Part shown: piece after piece, positions 1 to 4,720 of the stretch | Position numbering within the stretch: position 1 is the stretch's first letter | How the letters are laid out: every line of letters starts with the position of its first letter | Assembly: GCA_021158375.1 (NCBI GenBank) | Contig: JAGGUS010000264.1 | Location: forward strand, 1 to 6,077 | Direction: 5' to 3' | Source of the DNA: Thermoprotei archaeon | Lineage (GTDB): Archaea > Thermoproteota > Thermoprotei > QMSL01 > B3-G16 | DNA: 6,077 nucleotides | Translations under genes and position numbers: made by a program | Notes under the pieces: generated by a model | Seen by the model: only the letters and a program-made list of their open reading frames with translations | Database searches by the model: none | What the model was told of the DNA's origin: nothing

Positions 1-209
1 CTGTGATAAGTCAATGTAAAGTAGTGGAGGAGTTCGAGAAACAGGTCGATATAGCATATAGAGAGACGGATCTCGCTACGCTAGAAAAACTTAATGATCC
101 TGCTACATATCTGATCAGAGTAGTAATAGACTTTTTAGAGAACATAGCAGATACATTAGGTGATGCATCCGATGACTTAATGCTTATTGCTCTTGGTCAA
201 TTTGGATAA
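1..209 (+). CDS. 3' end of DUF47/PhoU-like protein (5'-partial)
   Basis: The gene enters from the left edge; the first full codon is at position 3 (GTG, read as internal Val, not a start), and it ends at TAA 207-209, leaving 68 residues. The fragment is helical and charged: a first helix with CKVVEEFEKQVDIAYRE, a linker containing LNDPATYL, and a second helix with VVIDFLENIADTLGDASD. This pattern of Glu/Asp-rich helices, ending in a helix with I/L-E-x-I-A-D-x-x-x-D-A-S-D, is typical of the C-terminal helical hairpin of the DUF47 (TIGR00153) relatives of PhoU. In archaea these often sit next to Pit-type phosphate transporters and are thought to modulate phosphate transport; the neighbouring gene is outside the window, so that role is inference. 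The last 33 bp overlap the 3' end of the reverse-strand membrane protein gene. Other all-helical families cannot be excluded from 68 residues. Confidence 0.62.
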   Translation, partial: VISQCKVVEEFEKQVDIAYRETDLATLEKLNDPATYLIRVVIDFLENIADTLGDASDDLMLIALGQFG

Positions 210-1229
210 CATATCTGAAAGGCCTAAGAATGAACTAATTAAACTTATATACAGTACTGTAAAGCCTGTAGTCACAAGCCTATTCAGAATGGCTACTGTT
301 ACTACTATATTCTTCTCTATACCTAGTACTACAAAGATAGTAATCATTGCAGTATCCATGATACCGATCATTGCAGGAATGCCTATAGGGATTAGCATGC
401 TTATACCGTATAGGGGATACGCAAAGAGCACATACCAGTAATTAACATGATAGCCAACGGAGAGGAATAGAAGAAACACGATAAACGTACCTAAAATCCA
501 CCTGAGCGTAATTATTACAAACGTTACAATAGAATCTAACAGGTTCCTCTTGAAAGCAGTACTATACTGGCTCATTTTCTTTAGGAATTCAGCCAGATTT
601 TTCGCCCAACCCCGCCTATAAAGATAATCTGCTACTCTATCTGAATGAAATACGAAGTAAAGGCCACACAGAGTTAAGAATACAGCCACTACGGCCAGGA
701 ATATGTATTTCAGTAATTGACCATAACCTGTTATGGGGGATGTCAGTATAATCCCTATAAACCCTAAGATTACCACGAGGCCGAAGCTTAAGCTATTCAA
801 CAGTCTGTGTATCGCTATACTGGTAAGCACTATAGAACCATCTATGCTAAGCCTATATATTCCATAGGTCATCCTTAAGAGCTCTCCAGATACTGATGCG
901 GAGGGTATAATTATATCACCAAGCAAACTGATATAACCCCCTACTATACAATCTGGAAGGCGAGCCTTTACTTTCATGCTTCTAAGTACATACCACCAGA
1001 TAAAACCATAAAGCGTCAAGTAGACTATGTTAATAAGGCAACTGATAAGTACTAGGCTTAAATTGGTACTTTTTAATAAACCTATAACGTTTTGAGGATT
1101 AAGTAGCTTTAGATAAATCCCTAGAATAGCTAATCCTAGTAATGTAAGCGCCAGAAGACTTCCTTTCTGGTACCTTACAGGGATAGTAAAGCTTTTGATA
1201 GGACTCGCCTCCTTAAAGGCTCTATGCAT
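177..1229 (-). CDS. Flippase-like integral membrane protein (LPG_synthase_TM / UPF0104 family)
   Basis: This 350-residue protein is almost wholly membrane-embedded. Hydrophobic segments lie at about residues 24-41, 57-80, 94-110, 131-163 (probably two passes), 173-194, 235-258, 263-290, 293-304 and 307-335. The family signature is visible: IPSASVSGELLRMTYG at 108-123 (Pro, Ser/Gly, Gly-Glu and Arg conserved), and a second Pro/Gly-rich element, PIGIPAMIGI, at 281-290. This matches the membrane domain of lysylphosphatidylglycerol synthases (PF03706/TIGR00374). There is no soluble catalytic domain, so it is the stand-alone form. In bacteria the fused domain flips lipids; stand-alone archaeal members have no firm function, and a role in moving lipids or lipid-linked sugars is only inferred. 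The ATG at 1229 lacks an upstream Shine-Dalgarno; a TTTTTA box about 25 nt upstream suggests a leaderless mRNA. The 3' end overlaps the convergent DUF47 gene by 33 bp. Confidence 0.8.
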   Translation of the reverse strand: MHRAFKEASPIKSFTIPVRYQKGSLLALTLLGLAILGIYLKLLNPQNVIGLLKSTNLSLVLISCLINIVYLTLYGFIWWYVLRSMKVKARLPDCIVGGYISLLGDIIIPSASVSGELLRMTYGIYRLSIDGSIVLTSIAIHRLLNSLSFGLVVILGFIGIILTSPITGYGQLLKYIFLAVVAVFLTLCGLYFVFHSDRVADYLYRRGWAKNLAEFLKKMSQYSTAFKRNLLDSIVTFVIITLRWILGTFIVFLLFLSVGYHVNYWYVLFAYPLYGISMLIPIGIPAMIGIMDTAMITIFVVLGIEKNIVVTVAILNRLVTTGFTVLYISLISSFLGLSDMLSKLTKSNKH

Positions 1230-1304
1230 TATACGAATCGTTAATAAATCGTAAAAACACCTATTAGTCGCTTATGCTAAATCACATTGAAAGGTGGGGA
1301 TATA
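1229..1304. promoter_or_regulatory. Divergent promoter region between membrane protein and endA
   Basis: This short AT-rich gap must carry both promoters. On the minus strand, TTTTTA (1252-1257) is centred about 25 nt from the ATG at 1229, the spacing expected for a leaderless archaeal transcript. On the plus strand, TTAATAAAT (1241-1249) could be a TATA box giving a start near 1270, leaving a leader of about 33 nt that contains AAGGTGGGG (1291-1299) before the ATG at 1304. The boxes are assigned by eye from their spacing only. Confidence 0.4.
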
Positions 1305-1867
1305 TGAAGGGTCACGATAAGATAAGGGGAGTCCTCATAGGCAATCGTGTAGTCGTCTTTGATATAAATCAAGCTTATAAATTGTATGAGGAGGGATTTT
1401 ATGGTAAGTATGTAGGTATTAGCAAGCCTAAAGCTGACGAAGAAGAAAAGAAGCCTGTAGAGCTTTCGCTAGTTGAGGCATTATACCTCTTAGAGAGGGA
1501 TAGAATCGAGGTAATAGATGAAGAAGGGAATGTAATAAAGTATGACCAACTACGAGATATAGCTCGCAAGAACTATGATATGTTTGAGGAGATATATGAG
1601 GTGTATAAAGATCTGAGAAGTAAGGGATATGTAGTAAGGCCTGGACTGAAGTTTGGCACTACTTTTGCCGTATATAGATACGGGCCAGGAATAGATCATG
1701 CTCCATTCTTAGTTCACGTCATGCCTTTTGAAGCAAAACTAGATCCTATAGAGATAATTAGGGCAGGTAGGCTGTCCCATAGTGTTAGAAAGAGATTTAT
1801 CATAGCTGTAGTCCATCCAAAGACACGACGTGTGCATTACTATATGTTTAAATGGTTTAAAGCTTAA
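1304..1867 (+). CDS. endA: tRNA-splicing endonuclease, catalytic subunit (EndA)
   Basis: The enzyme cuts precursor tRNA at bulge-helix-bulge motifs to release introns, leaving 2',3'-cyclic phosphate ends. The protein has an N-terminal alpha/beta domain (about 1-90) and a C-terminal nuclease domain (about 110-187). The catalytic triad is complete, counted from the chosen start: Tyr124 in FAVYRYGPG, His132 in DHAPFLVHV and Lys163 in HSVRK. The RAGRL segment before the Lys is also typical. I chose ATG 1304 because AAGGTGGGG lies 4-12 nt upstream; an in-frame ATG at 1274 would add 10 residues but lacks a ribosome site. The resulting 187 residues match the usual catalytic-subunit length (about 180). 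A charged Lys/Asp/Glu stretch at about 40-50 (KPKADEEEKK) may be the lineage-specific loop known in crenarchaeal catalytic subunits. Crenarchaeal enzymes are usually alpha2-beta2, so a structural partner is expected elsewhere. The lipid gene follows after 29 bp. Confidence 0.93.
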   Translation: MKGHDKIRGVLIGNRVVVFDINQAYKLYEEGFYGKYVGISKPKADEEEKKPVELSLVEALYLLERDRIEVIDEEGNVIKYDQLRDIARKNYDMFEEIYEVYKDLRSKGYVVRPGLKFGTTFAVYRYGPGIDHAPFLVHVMPFEAKLDPIEIIRAGRLSHSVRKRFIIAVVHPKTRRVHYYMFKWFKA

Positions 1868-1870
1868 TAA

Positions 1871-1880
1871 CGTATAAACC
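1871..1880 (+). promoter_or_regulatory. Candidate TATA box for a leaderless reductase transcript
   Basis: CGTATAAACC lies between the endA stop and the reductase ATG (1897), with the TATAAA core centred about 22 nt before the start codon. No Shine-Dalgarno precedes the ATG (the bases before it read TTAATAAGCTGT). This fits a leaderless transcript made from its own promoter, although read-through from endA is also likely because the gap is only 29 bp. Confidence 0.45.
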
Positions 1881-1896
1881 TACATTAATAAGCTGT

Positions 1897-3072
1897 ATGA
1901 AAGAGCTTTCAGTAGACATATTAATAGTAGGAGCAGGACCGGCTGGTTTAAGTGCTGCGCTCGAAGCAAGTAAATATGATATAAACGTTTTAGTTGTTGA
2001 GAAAAACCCTAGATTTGCTATGAAGCCTTGTGGAGAGGCTGTATCGAGGGCTACGTTAGACGATCTAGGCCTCAAACCTAGCAGAAAGTTTATACGTAAT
2101 GATATACATAGAGCAATAGTTTATGCTCCAAACCTAAAGGACTATGTTGAAATAAAGGAGCAAGGTGCGGGATACATAATAGATAAGGAAGAGATGTTAA
2201 AGGAAATCGCCAGCCTAGTCAGTAGAAATGGCGGCAGTATATGGATTCAAAGTCCAGTCGTAGACTTTACATGGAAAAAAGGACAAGTCAATGAAGTAAT
2301 AGTCCTGAGAAAGGGTGAGCGAGTGCGAATACTACCTAAAATAGTGATTGCATGCGATGGTATCTCTTCTAAATTCTCATGGAAATTATTTGATCATAAA
2401 GGGTACGAGCTCATCCCTACGATACAATACATCTACAGAGGCATGGTAGTTGAGGACGAACATACTATTATGTTCTATGTAGGAAATAAAATAGCGCCGC
2501 GAGGGTATCTTTGGGTGTTTCCGAGAGGGAATGATGAAGTAGGAGTAGGTATTGGTACTAGGGGTGCTCCTGCAAGACCATTTCTTGAAAAGTTCATATA
2601 TAAGAATAAAGATCTGTTCTCTAAAGCAGTTGAAGTAGGATATGGTGCTTCGGCGGTTCCCGTTGGTGGTCAGCTTAAGGAGAGAGTTAAAGGGAATTTG
2701 ATGATATGTGGTGATGCAGCAGGTCAAGTAATACCGCTTACAGGAGGGGGAATACATTCCTGCGGAATAGCGGGAAAGATAGCTGGTAGGATAGCTGCAG
2801 AGGCTATAATTAATGATAAAGTATCTCAAGATTTCCTAAAACGCTACGAAGTTGAGTATGATAGATATTGGGGATTAAGAATTAAGCAGAGTCTAAAAGC
2901 GCTTAAAGCCATAGAGAACCTTACCGATAATGAGCTAAATGAGCTAGCTAAGCTCCTTACGGGGGAAGATATCATAAATTTAGCAAACGGAATAGATATC
3001 ATAAAAGTGGCAAAGAAGTTAATGAAACATCCTATAATGGCCACAAAGATAGCACTACGTCTGTTAAGCTGA
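1897..3072 (+). CDS. Geranylgeranyl reductase family flavoprotein (archaeal lipid saturation)
   Basis: This is a 391-residue FAD-dependent oxidoreductase of the geranylgeranyl reductase family. In archaea these enzymes hydrogenate the double bonds of geranylgeranyl chains in (di)geranylgeranylglyceryl lipids to give saturated phytanyl chains, at the inner membrane face. Visible motifs: the N-terminal Rossmann GAGPAG (12-17) with the acidic end of the second strand in VVEK (33-36); KPCGE (43-47) with the family's conserved Cys45; ACDG (152-155); the substrate-site signature Y204-x-W206-x-F208-P209 followed by VGVGIG; PVGG (255-258); and the second FAD motif GDAAG...PLTGGG (272-285). The length agrees with family members of about 400 residues. 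The start is the only good one, since the Rossmann fold begins at residue 6. The last 80 residues are helical and charged. The prenyl synthase 1.6 kb downstream supports a lipid role. Family members can also reduce quinone or chlorophyll side chains, so the exact substrate is not proven. Confidence 0.9.
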   Translation: MKELSVDILIVGAGPAGLSAALEASKYDINVLVVEKNPRFAMKPCGEAVSRATLDDLGLKPSRKFIRNDIHRAIVYAPNLKDYVEIKEQGAGYIIDKEEMLKEIASLVSRNGGSIWIQSPVVDFTWKKGQVNEVIVLRKGERVRILPKIVIACDGISSKFSWKLFDHKGYELIPTIQYIYRGMVVEDEHTIMFYVGNKIAPRGYLWVFPRGNDEVGVGIGTRGAPARPFLEKFIYKNKDLFSKAVEVGYGASAVPVGGQLKERVKGNLMICGDAAGQVIPLTGGGIHSCGIAGKIAGRIAAEAIINDKVSQDFLKRYEVEYDRYWGLRIKQSLKALKAIENLTDNELNELAKLLTGEDIINLANGIDIIKVAKKLMKHPIMATKIALRLLS

Positions 3073-3080
3073 ATAAGGAT

Positions 3081-3359
3081 CTACTCTTTGCGCATTTCTA
3101 CAACATCTATACTATGTACAGAGGCCCCTAATTGTGTTAGAACCTTAAGTACAACTTCATAGTCAAGATTATAACCCTCTATTATAACTTGTACTGTTTC
3201 AGTCTCAGCATCGATCTCCCTAGTAGTAATGCTAACTTTTGTTGCACCATTAATCTCCATTAATGCTTTAGCCAGATCGATTATTGAAGGCCTATGAGGT
3301 TTAAGGACGTCTAATACTACTTTAGTGAACAGTTGATTATTATTATCTGGATCCTCCAT
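3081..3359 (-). CDS. DUF211 family protein
   Basis: This small protein of 92 residues belongs to the archaeal DUF211 family (the family of the structurally determined Methanothermobacter protein MTH889). Characteristic pieces, counted from the chosen start: VVLDVLKPHRPSI (14-26), DLAKAL, the E-I-D-x-E-T-E-x-V pattern in REIDAETETVQVIIEG, LDYE, and HSIDVV near the end. The fold is a compact ferredoxin-like alpha/beta domain that oligomerises. Its function is unknown; metal or ligand binding has been proposed but cannot be judged here. I chose ATG 3357-3359 because GGGAGG (3364-3369 on this strand) lies 4 nt upstream. In-frame TTG 3374 and GTG 3371 would add 5 or 4 residues, but their use would place the ribosome site inside the gene. 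The gene converges with the reductase, with only 8 bp between the stop codons, and is divergent from the PAC2 operon. Confidence 0.88.
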   Translation of the reverse strand: MEDPDNNNQLFTKVVLDVLKPHRPSIIDLAKALMEINGATKVSITTREIDAETETVQVIIEGYNLDYEVVLKVLTQLGASVHSIDVVEMRKE

Positions 3360-3490
3360 CTCGCCTCCCACCAAATTATCAGTAATAGTTATAATAGGTT
3401 AAGGTTAAAAAGTTTCATATAATTATGAGGGCCTTTGCTAAGTAAGTTTTATACTTGGAAATAATAAAATATTCCTAGAGGTGCCATGTC
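3360..3490. promoter_or_regulatory. Divergent promoter region for DUF211 and the PAC2 operon
   Basis: This 131-bp AT-rich gap holds signals for both directions. On the minus strand, CTTTTTAACC (3403-3412) looks like a TATA box; a start about 25 nt on would give a leader of about 24 nt carrying GGGAGG before the DUF211 ATG. On the plus strand, TTTTATAC (3447-3454) is a good TATA box preceded by a purine-containing AAG as in BRE elements, predicting a start near 3476. That leaves a leader of about 15 nt containing AGAGGTG (3477-3483), 7 nt before the TTG start at 3491. I see no clear operator repeat. Confidence 0.55.
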
Positions 3491-4231
3491 TTGAGAGTAA
3501 TTGAAAGAAAGAGCCTACCCACAGAGGAACCTTATGTGGTGACTGGTTTACCTGATATAGGGTTAGTAGGTACCATAGCCGCATTGCATATAATAAGGCA
3601 ACTTGACATGGAAGAGATGGCATATTTCGAATCAGATGCCCTCCCTCCTGTAATCGTATTACACAAGGGTCGCTTAACAATGCCAGTAAGAATCTATGGA
3701 CGTGATAAATTATACATAGTAACATCGGAGATCGCTATATCACCAGAGGTAATGCCCTCATTAGCTAGGAATATAGTTGATTATGCAATTAGCAAAAATG
3801 CAAAAGCTATCATAATGTTAGGTGGACTTGCAGTACCTAATAGACTTGAGATAGAAAAACCAAAGGTCTATGCTGTCGCTACTTTTGATTCGCTGATAAA
3901 TGATGTAAAGACTTTAGGTGTTGAGCCTCTTGATGAAGGATTTGTAGTAGGGATTCACGCTTTAATACTAAGGGAGTGCGCATTTAGGAGAATACCCGCA
4001 TTACTCTTACTTGCACAATGTCATGTACAGTATCCAGATCCCGGAGCGGCTGCATCTATAATTGAGACTTTAAATAAGTTCATAGGGCTTAATATAAATG
4101 TGGAGCCATTATTAAAAGAGGCGGAATCCCTACGTCTCAAATTAAGGGAACTTATGAGGAGAACAGCAGCTACATTAAGTAAGATACAGAAATCTCATGA
4201 ATATGAGGTACCGCCCATGATGTATGTATAA
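3491..4231 (+). CDS. PAC2 family proteasome assembly chaperone/activator homologue (PbaB-like)
   Basis: This 246-residue protein belongs to the PAC2 family, whose eukaryotic members are 20S proteasome assembly chaperones and whose archaeal homologues include PbaA and PbaB. The core alpha/beta fold spans about 12-200: TGLPDIGLVG at 18-27 (the family's usual glycine-rich opening), a strand/helix pair ending in MLGGLAVP (109-116), VGIHALIL (153-160), and PDPGAAA (182-188), a hallmark of the family. Residues 205-235 form a charged helix, probably coiled coil. The chain ends in Met244-Tyr245-Val246, which fits the hydrophobic-Tyr-X (HbYX) tail that docks proteasome activators into the 20S alpha ring; archaeal PbaB is reported to activate the proteasome with such a tail. 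The start is TTG 3491, with AGAGGTG 7 nt upstream; the nearby ATG (3485) is out of frame and stops at once. It heads an operon with hsp20 17 bp downstream. The activator role is inferred from the tail. Confidence 0.85.
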   Translation: MRVIERKSLPTEEPYVVTGLPDIGLVGTIAALHIIRQLDMEEMAYFESDALPPVIVLHKGRLTMPVRIYGRDKLYIVTSEIAISPEVMPSLARNIVDYAISKNAKAIIMLGGLAVPNRLEIEKPKVYAVATFDSLINDVKTLGVEPLDEGFVVGIHALILRECAFRRIPALLLLAQCHVQYPDPGAAASIIETLNKFIGLNINVEPLLKEAESLRLKLRELMRRTAATLSKIQKSHEYEVPPMMYV

Positions 4232-4235
4232 TCTT

Positions 4236-4243
4236 GAGGTGAT
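4236..4243 (+). promoter_or_regulatory. Shine-Dalgarno site fixing the hsp20 GTG start
   Basis: GAGGTGAT lies 5 nt upstream of GTG 4249, within the 17-bp gap after the PAC2 stop codon. It is a near-perfect match to the archaeal anti-Shine-Dalgarno and settles the non-ATG start. Confidence 0.8.
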
Positions 4244-4248
4244 ATTTC

Positions 4249-4686
4249 GTGTCGTTTGAGGAAAGAATAGATGAACTGTTTGAACGTCTAAGACGTGAAG
4301 TAAGGCGTTTTGTAGAGGATATAGAACGATATATGGAATTAGAACAACCAATGTGGTGTTATGAAACTAAAAGTCTAGAACCGCTCTTTACTATAACGGA
4401 AACAGAAGATGAACTTATAGTTACATTTGATCTACCTATGGTCGATAAAGATAGTATTGAAATACACGCTACTGAGGATAGCTTAGAGCTAGAGGCTAAA
4501 TTAAGGCGTGCAATACCTGGTCCTAGATATTTAGGAAGGGAAGTATGCTTTGAGAAGTTCCGTAAAGTGATAAAACTGCCTATAAAAGTAGATCCTCATA
4601 ACGCTAAAGCAAGATATAAAGACGGAATCCTAGAGATAAGATTTCCCAAAATATCACGTCAGAGACATCGAATAAATATACTATGA
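4249..4686 (+). CDS. Small heat-shock protein, Hsp20/alpha-crystallin family
   Basis: This 145-residue ATP-independent holdase binds unfolding proteins in the cytoplasm and forms large oligomers. Residues 1-42 are the variable N-terminal arm, here strongly charged and helical (many Arg/Glu, IDELFERLRREVRRF) rather than hydrophobic, with a Trp-Cys pair at 36-37. The alpha-crystallin domain runs from about 45 to 134: FTITETEDELIVTFDLP, VDKDSIEIHA, then FRKVIKLPIKVDP and the conserved DGILEIRFPK (G126-x-L128). The C-terminal tail carries the I-x-I anchor motif as I142-N-I144, which packs into a neighbouring alpha-crystallin domain. The start is GTG with a strong ribosome site. The gene sits between the PAC2 gene (17 bp) and the prenyl synthase (34 bp) and is probably cotranscribed with both. 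I see no separate heat-shock promoter in front of it. Confidence 0.92.
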   Translation: MSFEERIDELFERLRREVRRFVEDIERYMELEQPMWCYETKSLEPLFTITETEDELIVTFDLPMVDKDSIEIHATEDSLELEAKLRRAIPGPRYLGREVCFEKFRKVIKLPIKVDPHNAKARYKDGILEIRFPKISRQRHRINIL

Positions 4687-4692
4687 CTCTAA

Positions 4693-4709
4693 AACTATAC
4701 CTCATAGTT
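4693..4709 (+). repeat. Short inverted repeat before the prenyl synthase gene
   Basis: AACTAT (4693-4698) and ATAGTT (4704-4709) form a perfect 6-bp stem around a 5-nt loop (ACCTC), ending one base before the AGGTGA ribosome site of the next gene. The stem is AT-rich and would be unstable at high temperature, so this could easily be chance. Confidence 0.35.
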
Positions 4710-4715
4710 AGGTGA
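4710..4715 (+). promoter_or_regulatory. Shine-Dalgarno site fixing the prenyl synthase TTG start
   Basis: AGGTGA lies 5 nt upstream of TTG 4721. The in-frame GTG at 4712, which would give the longest frame, is itself part of this ribosome site and has nothing suitable upstream, so TTG 4721 is preferred. The arrangement closely mirrors the hsp20 start (GGTGAT, 5 nt, GTG). Confidence 0.7.
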
Positions 4716-4720
4716 GATAT

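Noticed and set aside
187..441. 84-codon plus-strand frame opposite the membrane protein gene
   Set aside because: It is antisense to a clear multi-pass membrane protein; its hydrophobic look is a by-product of the opposite strand's composition, and it has no ribosome site.
1857..2075. 72-codon minus-strand frame across the endA/reductase junction
   Set aside because: It is opposite the Rossmann-fold start of the reductase, and the translation is Ser/Ala/Pro-rich shadow sequence.
2531..2537. ATGATGA resembling a C box of an archaeal C/D guide RNA (similar ones near 4999 and 5299)
   Set aside because: No CTGA D box lies at suitable spacing for any of them, and all are inside coding sequence; they are ordinary Asp/Glu codons.
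2386..2829. 147-codon open frame on the minus strand inside the geranylgeranyl reductase gene
   Set aside because: It lies wholly opposite a gene with strong family motifs, and its translation is rich in Tyr, Ser, Arg and Cys with no recognisable pattern, as expected for a shadow frame.
3073..3080. Possible terminator between the reductase and DUF211
   Set aside because: The gap is only 8 bp and contains no T run or hairpin on either strand.
3438..3725. 95-codon minus-strand frame over the PAC2 promoter and 5' end
   Set aside because: It is antisense to the PAC2 coding region and its promoter, has no ribosome site and no family pattern.
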